Below are positions 40,836 through 48,736 of a stretch of DNA of 64,000 bases, piece after piece. Positions within the stretch are counted from its first letter, which is position 1; each line of letters starts with the position of its first letter. The stretch comes from Parablautia intestinalis (GTDB lineage Bacteria > Bacillota > Clostridia > Lachnospirales > Lachnospiraceae), in NCBI GenBank assembly GCA_003612395.1, contig RAYQ01000014.1:1-64000 (forward strand), read 5' to 3'. The notes beneath the pieces were generated by a model that saw nothing but the letters and a program-made list of their open reading frames with translations, searched no databases and had not been told where the DNA came from. A program made the translations under genes and the position numbers.

Positions 40836-41621
40836 TTATTTCTTAACCTCTAAAAAATCTTTTGCACTCTGAATATACTTCGCTGCCTCTGTCACGATAG
40901 AACTGTCTATTTCATAGATTTCTGCCCAGGCATTTTCCACATTGCTGGTCCACTGTCTTGCCGGCCACGGATGTGTGCCGCAAAGATAGCCATTTTTCCA
41001 GTTATAAATCGGCGGCATTTCCAGATTATGATAATGGATATATGCCAGTATTTGCTCATGAGTCCATACGGAGAGAGGGCTATATCTCGTCACACCCTGT
41101 TTATTGGTATAGATATTATCACCCTTTCCCACATAGTTCCCATCAGCTTGGCGGCGCCCTAATAGTATCATATCCAGCTGGTTCTCTTTATAATACTTAT
41201 ACTGACCTCTGTGCTGAACTATCTGGAACCACCTGGATGCATATTTACTATCCTTTGGGAAAAGCATCTGCGGATGAGCGGCCAACCATTCAATATCTTG
41301 ACCTGTGTTTATTATAGATAGCCCAGGCGGTTTGTGAACATCCACCCACTCTATAAATGCTTTATATTCTAAATTGCAAATAACAAGTGCACAGGATCCT
41401 ACCCCAGCCATACGACATATTTCCCCCAAGACCAGGGAATCTTTTCCACCACTCCACGCATATGCAGCTTTCTTTCCCTGGGTTTTCTTTCTAATTTCTT
41501 TTATGGTTTTATCCACCAGTTGATCTAGTTCTTTTCGGCTCACCGCCTGTTCAATCTTCATAAGTGCCTCTAGCCATTCAGAATTTTTGATCCGCTGCTT
41601 TCTTCCGAGCATTTCACCCAT
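40836..41621 (-). CDS. Second PP-loop/PAPS-reductase-family protein
   Basis: 261 residues from ATG 41621 (AGAGG upstream). The PP-loop SGGKDS is at 57-62, followed by LLGRRQADGNYVGKGDNIYT and SPLSVWTHEQILAYIHYHNL, the second substrate-loop pattern of PAPS reductases. Near the C-terminus GYLCGTHPWPARQW has a lone Cys that could be the redox Cys. Overlaps the symporter stop by 8 bases, so they are coupled. Only distantly like the 38942 protein. Confidence 0.8.
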   Translation of the reverse strand: MGEMLGRKQRIKNSEWLEALMKIEQAVSRKELDQLVDKTIKEIRKKTQGKKAAYAWSGGKDSLVLGEICRMAGVGSCALVICNLEYKAFIEWVDVHKPPGLSIINTGQDIEWLAAHPQMLFPKDSKYASRWFQIVQHRGQYKYYKENQLDMILLGRRQADGNYVGKGDNIYTNKQGVTRYSPLSVWTHEQILAYIHYHNLEMPPIYNWKNGYLCGTHPWPARQWTSNVENAWAEIYEIDSSIVTEAAKYIQSAKDFLEVKK

Positions 41622-42999
41622 GGTTCCCACCTCTCTTTTCGGTTACTGCCAATGCTATAACTCCGGAGAGAATAACGGTCAGAAGGCTTCCTACAGTCTT
41701 GCAGCCGACTATTCCCTTTATATTTCCATACCCGAACACCGGTAACCCGATCGACATAGCGGAGATAACACCAGCCACTATACCCTGGGGCACCAGCCTT
41801 ACACCTTTGAGAGTAAGAATCGTTGGTAGCAACGTGGATGCCCTAAGCGTTCCGTACATCAGAAAAAGGTGTGTAACTGTGAGCCCTGGAATATTAGCAA
41901 CGGCAATTCCGATTACTAACAGCAAAATCATGGAGAGTTTCGTTTTTCTCAATGTATGTTTCCGAAAAATATCTGTTGTAAGGGAAGATACTGCGCATAA
42001 GTTGCTGTCAATCGTTGACAGCAGGCCGGAAATAATCATAAATAAAAATGGAATTACTGCCCAGGCCGGAAATAATGTGCTTATCAATTCAAAATTGATT
42101 ATCCCAATATCTACCGCAGTATATCCTATACCGGCACCGATAAATCCGAGGCCCCCCATAGACAGCGGTACAATGCCGAACAGCAGAGCTCCCACCAGAA
42201 ATGCTCTGCCGATCCTGTCCTTTTTAACGCAGAAAGCCCTCTGCCAAAAACACTGATCTCCAAATGGACCGGATATAAGCCCAATTGTAGTTGGCAGCCC
42301 GAAACCGAGAAAAATTTCCCACCCTCTTGATGAAAATAGGCCTCCTGCATCCCCGGCGGCTCCTCTTAAGCCTATAAGCAACGTTTCCATCCCTCCGCCA
42401 TTATTAATACCAAAAGCTACAAAACCAGTGCTGATGGCCAACATGAAGATCATCTGAATAGCATCTGTCAGTATCGAGGCCCTTATCCCAGAAAACTGGG
42501 AGTAGGAAAATGCAATCGCCGCCATGAACACTGTCATGGTGGAAAACGGGATTCCTGTAAGTATACTTAAAATTTTACTGCCTGCCAGCAACTGTACTCC
42601 GGTAGATAATGTCGACAATACGCAAAGCTGAAACAGATATATATTTTTCACGGATTTAGATCTATACTTTTTGTACATATAGCCTGATAAGGTAATCCCT
42701 TCCGGCATTTCTTCTCTGACTCTTTTTGCAAATGGAATAAATAGTATCAGGCAAAGCACATTAGGTGCCAAAAACCAAAATAGCCCTGCAAAGCCATTGG
42801 TATATGCATTCTCGGTTGATGTGAACAGCGCTGGCGCCCATATCCATGTAGCTGCTATACTCAACGCCGATGTTCTCCATCCAATATTTCTGTCTCCAAT
42901 GCAAAATTTTTCAACGCTTTTTTCTTTTTTTGTCATAAGTACCGTTGCCCCTAACATCACCGCTGTATAGGACAGCAGTACAATCAACGTATAATTCAT
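41614..42999 (-). CDS. Sodium:solute symporter (SSS family) carried by the phage
   Basis: 461 residues from ATG 42999, eight bases after AAGGAGG. About 13 hydrophobic helices, with SSS features such as the early IGDRNIGWRTSALSIAATWI, the FSGIRASILTDAIQMIFMLA helix and FMIISGLLSTIDSNLCAVSS, where the Ser/Thr pair of the second sodium site lies. Substrate cannot be told. A solute importer in a phage, coupled to a PP-loop enzyme, is very unusual and suggests uptake of a precursor for whatever the enzymes make. Confidence 0.85.
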   Translation of the reverse strand: MNYTLIVLLSYTAVMLGATVLMTKKEKSVEKFCIGDRNIGWRTSALSIAATWIWAPALFTSTENAYTNGFAGLFWFLAPNVLCLILFIPFAKRVREEMPEGITLSGYMYKKYRSKSVKNIYLFQLCVLSTLSTGVQLLAGSKILSILTGIPFSTMTVFMAAIAFSYSQFSGIRASILTDAIQMIFMLAISTGFVAFGINNGGGMETLLIGLRGAAGDAGGLFSSRGWEIFLGFGLPTTIGLISGPFGDQCFWQRAFCVKKDRIGRAFLVGALLFGIVPLSMGGLGFIGAGIGYTAVDIGIINFELISTLFPAWAVIPFLFMIISGLLSTIDSNLCAVSSLTTDIFRKHTLRKTKLSMILLLVIGIAVANIPGLTVTHLFLMYGTLRASTLLPTILTLKGVRLVPQGIVAGVISAMSIGLPVFGYGNIKGIVGCKTVGSLLTVILSGVIALAVTEKRGGNHG

Positions 43000-43080
43000 G
43001 ATATAATCCTCCTTCATTTTCTGGAGGAGCCCTCATGCTACCATTTATCTGCCCACTCTCCTTTCCTGGAAAAATGCATG

Positions 43081-43112
43081 AAAAAAGGAAGTCCATTAAT
43101 ATCCAGACTTCC
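43081..43112 (-). terminator. Terminator/attenuator in front of the symporter gene
   Basis: GGAAGTC (43087-43093) pairs with GACTTCC (43106-43112), followed on minus by six T. A TTGACA promoter lies about 30 bases upstream of it and the symporter ATG 80 bases downstream, so it can end a short leader RNA. Confidence 0.75.
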
Positions 43113-43143
43113 CTGACGCTTGATTTAAAATTTTACAACTACA

Positions 43144-43172
43144 ATTTTGCCACTTTTATATTGTAATGTCAA
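43144..43172 (-). promoter_or_regulatory. Sigma-70-like promoter upstream of the symporter leader
   Basis: TTGACA (43172-43167), 17-base spacer, CAAAAT (43149-43144; 4 of 6 match). Expected start near 43137, between the late-regulator stop (43198) and the terminator hairpin at 43112. Confidence 0.6.
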
Positions 43173-43197
43173 TTGAAAGTTTTTTGAGCGGGAGGAT

Positions 43198-43950
43198 TTA
43201 ACGAACGTTCAAGCCATCCACCCCAAATATAAGAGCTGTCAGTCTTTCGATTCCCACTCGCAAATCAGAATATACACTATCTTTGGAAATATTATATTTA
43301 GCAGCAACCTCTTTGGCCGACAACATATCCTCCGACATATATATATCCCATACCACATTATATCGGCGCAGATCAATATCTCTTTTTATGGACTTATCAC
43401 AGTAGGAATAATATAATCCAAACATGGTTTCTATGTGTGAAACTATAATTGCGGTCCTTGTAGCGCTATTTTTAATACTCTGGATGACTACCTCGTCATT
43501 ATAAATCGACATCATGGATTCCAGAATATCTAATGCAGACTCTTTCATTTGTGTTCGCCCAAAAACAGATTTTTCAGCATGTTCCTTTAACATATGATAA
43601 TTTCGCAGAAGCAGCTTCGTATTATGGAGCCGCTTATCTGTTCTATGGCTATATTCCTTTTTCCGCTCCTGCTCGAAGGTCTTAAGTGCCTCTCGGGCCC
43701 CGATTGCTGCTGCTTTTTCATAGATTTCGCACAGCTCTGAGTGCTTAAGGCAAACTATTTTTTCAGGTTGCGATTCGAGCTCATTTGTACATTTCTGTTT
43801 TTGATCCAACTTTTCTGCATAATTACATAGTGCTTTTTTAACTGCTTCAGGCAAAATCCCCATTTCCTCAGCAATCTGCTCCACTCTCCAGTTGGCCGAA
43901 TGAAGCGCTACTATCTTATCAATATCAATTTTTCTATTATCTGTCTTCAC
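43198..43950 (-). CDS. Late-gene transcription regulator candidate (sigma/ArpU-like HTH)
   Basis: 250 residues from GTG 43950 (GGAGGG eight bases before). An N-terminal HTH-like segment (IDKIVALHSANWRVEQIAEE) and a C-terminal sigma-region-4-like HTH (LSAKEVAAKYNISKDSVYSD, then LRVGIERLTALIF) flank a helical middle. Position just before the packaging genes is where Firmicutes phages encode their late activator. Family identity not certain. Confidence 0.72.
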   Translation of the reverse strand: MKTDNRKIDIDKIVALHSANWRVEQIAEEMGILPEAVKKALCNYAEKLDQKQKCTNELESQPEKIVCLKHSELCEIYEKAAAIGAREALKTFEQERKKEYSHRTDKRLHNTKLLLRNYHMLKEHAEKSVFGRTQMKESALDILESMMSIYNDEVVIQSIKNSATRTAIIVSHIETMFGLYYSYCDKSIKRDIDLRRYNVVWDIYMSEDMLSAKEVAAKYNISKDSVYSDLRVGIERLTALIFGVDGLNVR

Positions 43951-44027
43951 ACAATCGCCCTCCTGATACTATCTTATATTTTATTTAATAACTCTTTGGA
44001 GGGCAGTAAAAGTGCTCTCCTTATATC

Positions 44028-44228
44028 TTAATTTTGTGACTGCAGATACTCGTCCAAGGTCATTTGTCCAGGGATATCATAATGCTGTACATCCAAAGCA
44101 TGTGAATAATTACTTTTTTTATTGCTCTGCAAATTAGCTCCAAACATCCTTTTATAACAAACTGGACCATACCCTAATTCTTTGCTTTTTCGACTTTTTA
44201 ATGTTCTTCCACATATGTAACACCTCAT
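44028..44228 (-). CDS. DUF6011-like zinc-binding small protein
   Basis: 66 residues. CYICGRTLKSRKSKELGYGP then VCYKRMF is the treble-clef-like CxxC...C pattern of DUF6011. Ends in GQMTLDEYLQSQ. Common in Firmicutes phages; role unknown. Confidence 0.75.
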   Translation of the reverse strand: MRCYICGRTLKSRKSKELGYGPVCYKRMFGANLQSNKKSNYSHALDVQHYDIPGQMTLDEYLQSQN

Positions 44229-44287
44229 AGATTAACCTCCTACGCCACTCATATTATCAATGCTGCTCCAAATGATTTTGTGTATCG

Positions 44288-44569
44288 TCAAAACATAATA
44301 GTCAACACCTTCTTCTGCCCCCATTCTATTTTCCCTTGTTTTATTTCAAGTGAACAATCAGCAACAAAAGACGGAGAATTTTTACCATATCCATTTCTAA
44401 ACATAATCTGTTTCTGCTCATTCCCCACCGGAATAAAAGAATATGGTGTCATATAAAACACATTATTGAATCGGCTTTTGTAGTATGGCTTAATTTCTCG
44501 ATATTCCTCTTTCTTTTTTCCGGACAATATCATGTCAAACCATTTCTTTTTTATTGGCAGTATCAGCAT
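44288..44569 (-). CDS. ASCH-domain protein
   Basis: 93 residues. ILPIKKKWFDMILSGKKKEE and YREIKPYYKSRF are the ASCH/YTH-like RNA-binding fold start (WF-x-x-I-x-x-G-x-K-x-x-E-x-R). ASCH proteins bind RNA or modified nucleosides; the phage role is unknown. Confidence 0.78.
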   Translation of the reverse strand: MLILPIKKKWFDMILSGKKKEEYREIKPYYKSRFNNVFYMTPYSFIPVGNEQKQIMFRNGYGKNSPSFVADCSLEIKQGKIEWGQKKVLTIMF

Positions 44570-44604
44570 TTATTTTCTCCTATTCTCCAACAAGCCACTA
44601 AAAT

Positions 44605-44817
44605 TTATTTTCCAAGTAACGGAAACTTCTCATTTAGATCAGCCGCATAACTATTCTCCGGACCCTTTTCATAACCTTTTATCAGATAATTTGCCCAAGG
44701 ATCGTAATCATAAAATCCTTTATTCTTTTCGGATACTATGCACGGGGCATATATTTTAGGCGCATCTTTGGAGATTTCTATTAATGAATCTCTGTTCTCA
44801 TTTATGTATAAAATCAT
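44605..44817 (-). CDS. Small phage protein, unknown
   Basis: 70 residues, MILYINENRDSLIEISKDAP, then KNKGFYDYDPWANYLIKGYE. Soluble and mixed alpha/beta; no family recognised. Confidence 0.6.
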   Translation of the reverse strand: MILYINENRDSLIEISKDAPKIYAPCIVSEKNKGFYDYDPWANYLIKGYEKGPENSYAADLNEKFPLLGK

Positions 44818-44865
44818 AGCAATTCTCTCATAACATCCAAAAATTTAATTTATCCAAAACGCTGC

Positions 44866-44994
44866 TTACAGGAAATCTTTCAGCGCATCTTCAAGCATCC
44901 CTCTGTCTTTGTGTGATATAGCAACAATAATTTCCTCATCTGCCTGTACAATAGCATCTATAATCTGTTCGATTGTATATTTTTCTTCACTCAT
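44866..44994 (-). CDS. Very small phage protein, unknown
   Basis: 42 residues: MSEEKYTIEQIIDAIVQADE, ending MLEDALKDFL. ATG 44994 has AAAGGGG six bases upstream, and the gene fits snugly between neighbours on the same strand. Acidic and helical. Confidence 0.6.
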   Translation of the reverse strand: MSEEKYTIEQIIDAIVQADEEIIVAISHKDRGMLEDALKDFL

Positions 44995-45004
44995 TTTTCC
45001 CCTT

Positions 45005-45247
45005 TCATTCAATGCCGCCGAATTTTACGATTTGTTTTGCTTCTTCAATCTCAACTGCTAAATTGCAAGGATAAAGTTCATCCTCATACTTCGCTTTTTC
45101 CAACTGCTCCACAACCTTATCCACGTCATAGGCGGTAGGCTGTTCATCAATAAGTTTTTGTGCCGCTTCCCTTGTGTCTTTCGCAAAATCAGAAGCACCT
45201 ATAAAAACCTTTCCAAAATCAATCTTATCTGCATCAATCAGTCTCAT
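45005..45247 (-). CDS. Small phage protein (MRLIDADKI type), unknown
   Basis: 80 residues from ATG 45247 (GGAAG upstream), overlapping the previous stop by 4 bases. The opening MRLIDADKIDFGKVFIGASD is a widespread start of Clostridia phage early proteins. Function unknown. Confidence 0.7.
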   Translation of the reverse strand: MRLIDADKIDFGKVFIGASDFAKDTREAAQKLIDEQPTAYDVDKVVEQLEKAKYEDELYPCNLAVEIEEAKQIVKFGGIE

Positions 45248-45498
45248 TCTTCCTTTTCTCCCATTTCCCCACAAACCACTTTCAACACTTCCACTTGTGA
45301 ACAGCTATTCAGCAGTTCCACATCTTTCACCGACATTTCCCCGTTTTTCTTCCTATACTGCCGTTTCTCCGTAATGCGGTAGCCTGTAATCATGCGGTTC
45401 TGCTGGTCTCTGTAGAATTGGTATGTGTTAATTTTATAGATATAGCCTTTTGCAATTAAAGCGGATTGCAGTTTGTTTATGGTTTTGCGAATGTTCAT
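45244..45498 (-). CDS. Small phage protein, unknown
   Basis: 84 residues, MNIRKTINKLQSALIAKGYI, basic N-terminus then a helical acidic end. Overlaps both neighbours by 4 bases (ATGA), so it is part of a coupled operon. Its first 15 residues recur in the broken copy at 45849-45911. Confidence 0.68.
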   Translation of the reverse strand: MNIRKTINKLQSALIAKGYIYKINTYQFYRDQQNRMITGYRITEKRQYRKKNGEMSVKDVELLNSCSQVEVLKVVCGEMGEKEE

Positions 45499-45842
45499 AA
45501 ATCATTCTTCTCAATAGCTTTCTGCATTTCTTCTTTCATTTTGTTTGCCAATCTGAAGGCATTAACTATATTTTCTTCTGTTGCGTCTCTGCTGTCGGCA
45601 TATCCGGCATATGTATATATCGCCTCTCCATCTTTTGTGAAGAAAAAGTCCATGTCTAATGTATTGCACGTCATATAACTTCTTTTTACCGGCATGGACT
45701 TTCTGTAAAATATACCGATAATCCTATCAGCCCATGTTGTTAAATCTGATTTTCTTTCAAATGTGGTTATATGAGCGTCAAGATTGCACGCTTTGCTTGC
45801 TATGACTAATGCTTCTGCCTGCTGCTCTATGGTATATTTCAT
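45495..45842 (-). CDS. Small phage protein, unknown
   Basis: 115 residues, MKYTIEQQAEALVIASKACN, then TCNTLDMDFFFTKDGEAIYT. No motif recognised; soluble. ATGA overlap downstream. Confidence 0.65.
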   Translation of the reverse strand: MKYTIEQQAEALVIASKACNLDAHITTFERKSDLTTWADRIIGIFYRKSMPVKRSYMTCNTLDMDFFFTKDGEAIYTYAGYADSRDATEENIVNAFRLANKMKEEMQKAIEKNDL

Positions 45843-45848
45843 ACTTTC

Positions 45849-45911
45849 CTATCCTTTCCAACGCTGAATCAGTGCTTTTTGGAGTTTGTTTATTGTTGCT
45901 CGGATGTTCAT
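45849..45911 (-). pseudogene. Truncated duplicate of the 45244-45498 gene
   Basis: 20 codons read MNIRATINKLQKALIQRWKG then TAG. The first 15 residues match MNIRKTINKLQSALI in the intact gene, after which similarity stops. It keeps the ATGA overlap with the upstream gene, so it is probably a leftover of tandem duplication. Confidence 0.55.
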
Positions 45912-46294
45912 AATTCTTTCAATACAGCTTCAGCTTCTTCTCTGGTAAAAAATATAATATCCCCGATTTTATCAAAAGAAGCATCCGTATATCTGTTATC
46001 ATCAATTATAAAAATCTTCATTTCGATTGCAAATTCGCCTATTCTGATAGATGTGATTTCACCATCAATAACGGTTTTAATATCCTTTCGCAAGAGATAT
46101 ACCCTTTGTCCTGCCTTACAAGGCAGTTTCAGCAGCTTCCCCTGTTCCTCTAAGTCCTCGTATTCCGCCAACTTATTTAAAACTTTTGTAATCTTGTTAA
46201 ATTCTTCACCCGAAAGGTTACATTGCAAATCCATACTATCAACACCGATAATATCAGCATTTCCAAATTCATCACGCTCTGTCAATCTTTTCAT
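45908..46294 (-). CDS. Phage protein, unknown
   Basis: 128 residues, MKRLTERDEFGNADIIGVDS, later YEDLEEQGKLLKLPCKAGQR then VYLL, a module frequent in Firmicutes phage small proteins. Function unknown. Confidence 0.68.
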   Translation of the reverse strand: MKRLTERDEFGNADIIGVDSMDLQCNLSGEEFNKITKVLNKLAEYEDLEEQGKLLKLPCKAGQRVYLLRKDIKTVIDGEITSIRIGEFAIEMKIFIIDDNRYTDASFDKIGDIIFFTREEAEAVLKEL

Positions 46295-46328
46295 CTTCCT
46301 ACCCTCCGCTAAAGTTTAAATTAATTTA

Positions 46329-47246
46329 TTAAAAAATAAGTCCTTTTCTTTTACAATATTCTTTCCAAGTCTCTTTTCGGTAGCAGCCTCCATAAACATA
46401 TCTTTGCTGGAATTCTAATTGCATCCTATTAGGCAATATTCCCAACCGTTCATTGCGTTCCGCTTGTGCATACAGGCTAATTCCTTTATACTTTTTCAGC
46501 ATTTCTACCCGTTCAGATGCATCTTCAAGATTTGATGTGACCAAAAGATACACAAATATTTTGTATGGCTTAATCCCATGCTCTGCCAAAAGCTCTATCG
46601 CATGTCTGACTGGTTCTATCTGTGATTTTTGATCACAGGAAAATCTTATATAACGTATCCACCGGAGCTGTGCAAGAATGTGCGCAACTTTGCTATTTAC
46701 TAACCGCGCATCCATCCCCTGATTAAGGTCTATCTTATACCCGCTCCCAATCATACCTTCAAGTTGCGACACACCATATTCACATGCAAGAATATTATTA
46801 TCCATAAGTACAAGCTTTTCCGTGTCTTTCCTGACAAGTTCTTCCCATATCCGATAAGGCCTGATTTTCCCTTCTTTCTGGGGAACTATACACCAACGGC
46901 AATTATTCGGGCATCCACGTGTTATATATCCTATTGCATAATCACATTCCGGATAAATGCTATAATCCGGAAACATATTATCTATCTCATCAGGCAATGT
47001 ATTGTTAACAGGTAAATCTACATAGCCGGTGCCTCCTTTAATAGCATCATACGGCAAATAAGGATCTACTGGTGTAAAGTCAAATATCTTGCTGCTATAC
47101 ACCTGATCATATTTATATAATGGATTCCACCATTCAACTTTATCTCCATGCGCCTTATGCCATGCGGATATCTTCATTAATGCATAATTGGGAAATGACT
47201 TATGTTTTAAGTAATCTTTTTCGGCATCATGCAATCCTATATTCAA
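46329..47246 (-). CDS. Radical SAM protein
   Basis: 305 residues from TTG 47246, seven bases after GGAGG; no nearby ATG. RGCPNNCRWC (about residues 110-119) is the CxxxCxxC ligand set of the 4Fe-4S cluster. The N-terminal 90 residues resemble a B12-binding-type Rossmann region without an obvious DxHxxG. GMDARLV and the later beta strands fit the partial TIM barrel. Substrate unknown; no partner enzyme adjacent. Confidence 0.83.
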   Translation of the reverse strand: MNIGLHDAEKDYLKHKSFPNYALMKISAWHKAHGDKVEWWNPLYKYDQVYSSKIFDFTPVDPYLPYDAIKGGTGYVDLPVNNTLPDEIDNMFPDYSIYPECDYAIGYITRGCPNNCRWCIVPQKEGKIRPYRIWEELVRKDTEKLVLMDNNILACEYGVSQLEGMIGSGYKIDLNQGMDARLVNSKVAHILAQLRWIRYIRFSCDQKSQIEPVRHAIELLAEHGIKPYKIFVYLLVTSNLEDASERVEMLKKYKGISLYAQAERNERLGILPNRMQLEFQQRYVYGGCYRKETWKEYCKRKGLIF

Positions 47247-47414
47247 TTATTTTCCTCCGTCAACCCCCGATAACTGCTGCCGCAACTGCTCTAAAGCATA
47301 TTGATGTATCACCCTATCTTCGCTTCTTACATCCTGAGCCAGCTGCCATTCCAACGCCTCTATCTGCCTTTGCAACTTACTCTTATCTTTTGGTATTTCT
47401 ACCTGTAATCCCAT
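47247..47414 (-). CDS. Small coiled-coil protein upstream of the radical SAM gene
   Basis: 55 residues, MGLQVEIPKDKSKLQRQIEA, then LEWQLAQDVRSEDRVIHQYA and LEQLRQQL. Its last codons contain the ribosome site of the radical SAM gene, so the two are coupled. Confidence 0.6.
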   Translation of the reverse strand: MGLQVEIPKDKSKLQRQIEALEWQLAQDVRSEDRVIHQYALEQLRQQLSGVDGGK

Positions 47415-47441
47415 AATCTACCTCCGCTAAATCCCGATTTT

Positions 47442-47600
47442 TTAACAGAATGGCATCCCGCACCATTCTGTACATCCATGTTTTTCCATGTCTTCCTCCG
47501 TACAGGGTATTTTATCTATATACCCCGGGCATCCGTCCGCAGCCGGACAGTCTTCATTTTTTTCCCAGTACGGACATGTATAGTCTGCGCATATCTTCAT
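47442..47600 (-). CDS. Small cysteine-rich protein
   Basis: 52 residues with eight Cys (MKICADYTCPYWEKNEDCPA, DGCPGYIDKIPCTEEDMEKH, GCTEWCGMPFC). ATG 47600 with AAGGAATG upstream. Probably a metal-binding miniprotein. Confidence 0.55.
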   Translation of the reverse strand: MKICADYTCPYWEKNEDCPAADGCPGYIDKIPCTEEDMEKHGCTEWCGMPFC

Positions 47601-47637
47601 AAACCATCATTCCTTCCTACATTTCCTCAAATTCCGC

Positions 47638-47724
47638 CTAGAACCCGAATCTTTTAGCCAGAGACTTTACAATCGCCTTTTTATCCTGTTGCCTCCATCC
47701 CTCTATCCGTATGATTATTTTCAT
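47638..47724 (-). CDS. Tiny basic protein before Dam
   Basis: 28 residues, MKIIIRIEGWRQQDKKAIVK then SLAKRFGF. A strong GGAGGTG ribosome site lies upstream, inside the end of dam, and ATGA overlaps the dam stop. Too short to assign. Confidence 0.45.
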   Translation of the reverse strand: MKIIIRIEGWRQQDKKAIVKSLAKRFGF

Positions 47725-48563
47725 CCCGCACCTCCTGTATTTAAAATAAAATCATCAAGCGACATCTGCACACTGCTCTCATAATTCATCCACACAACTT
47801 CTGTCCTTGGCCCGCCATGCTCCGCGCAGCTCTTAAAAGATTTTTTATGCCATCCGGACAGATAATCGTTGTACATTTCCGACTCATAGCCGGAGATCAT
47901 CACTTTAGCTTTAAGTTCCAGCGCCACTTTCAGCAGTTCTTCATGATCCGCATCCGACATTTCATATTTATACTGCTTTCCTGTCCTGACCTCCAGCAGG
48001 TACGCAGGGTCAAGATACATAAATACATTTGGATAATCAAAGCGCTTTATTACCTCCAGCGCCGGCCTGTTTTCTATCTGCACATGGCGCAGGCGCTCCG
48101 CTATATCTAAAATCCACTCTGGGAGGCGGTACCAGTTCCAGAGGGCGTAGGCCCTCTCCCTTCCCACCACATCATTTTTCCATCCAACCATGTAGCCGTT
48201 TGTCCTAAACCCGTGTCCCTGCCAGCATTTAACCAGGAAACCTGCTGCCCGCTGGAACCTGCTTGCATATATTTCTTCCGGTGCCCCCTTAAACTGGCTC
48301 TCGTAGGTCTCCCGAGAGTATGGCGTTGTCATAACCAGTCTGGCCAGCCGTTCGGAGTCTTTTTGTATGCAGGAAAAGAGGTTTGTAACGTCAGAGTCCA
48401 GGTCATTGATTGTCTCTATGGCGGAGGGACGCTTGTTAAACAGGACGGCGCCGCTGCCGAAGTAAGGCTCTACGTAACTGTGATGTTCCGGTATCAGCCT
48501 TACAAGCTCCTTTGCTATATTCCATTTGCTCCCCGGATATTTAAGTACTCTTTTTGCATCCAT
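47721..48563 (-). CDS. DNA adenine methyltransferase (Dam family)
   Basis: 280 residues. Motif I is VEPYFGSGAVLF (31-42), motif IV DPAY (about 181-184, a DPPY variant), with the D12-class N-terminal LKYPGSKWNIAKELVRLIP. No restriction enzyme gene is adjacent, so an orphan methylase that may protect phage DNA or regulate it. Recognition site unknown. Confidence 0.9.
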   Translation of the reverse strand: MDAKRVLKYPGSKWNIAKELVRLIPEHHSYVEPYFGSGAVLFNKRPSAIETINDLDSDVTNLFSCIQKDSERLARLVMTTPYSRETYESQFKGAPEEIYASRFQRAAGFLVKCWQGHGFRTNGYMVGWKNDVVGRERAYALWNWYRLPEWILDIAERLRHVQIENRPALEVIKRFDYPNVFMYLDPAYLLEVRTGKQYKYEMSDADHEELLKVALELKAKVMISGYESEMYNDYLSGWHKKSFKSCAEHGGPRTEVVWMNYESSVQMSLDDFILNTGGAG

Positions 48564-48572
48564 GGCTTACCC

Positions 48573-48713
48573 TCACACGTCCGTATAATACAGGCATGCC
48601 TGCCTGACCACCTCGTGTTTCAATGCCTCGTCCACTGTGCACCCATGGGTACTGCAGTATTTTTCCACATACTCCCAGAACCTTTTATTGTGCCTGTATT
48701 CGTTTTCTATCAT
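48573..48713 (-). CDS. Small phage protein, unknown
   Basis: 46 residues, MIENEYRHNKRFWEYVEKYC, then STHGCTVDEALKHEVVRQAC. The best ribosome site (AAGGAG) is about 13 bases upstream, rather far, so the start is uncertain. Helical. Confidence 0.5.
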   Translation of the reverse strand: MIENEYRHNKRFWEYVEKYCSTHGCTVDEALKHEVVRQACLYYTDV

Positions 48714-48736
48714 AAATCTTATTTTTCTCCTTCTTA

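Noticed and set aside
42126-42350. Minus-strand frame inside the symporter gene
   Set aside because: It overlaps conserved transmembrane helices of the symporter and has no separate ribosome site.
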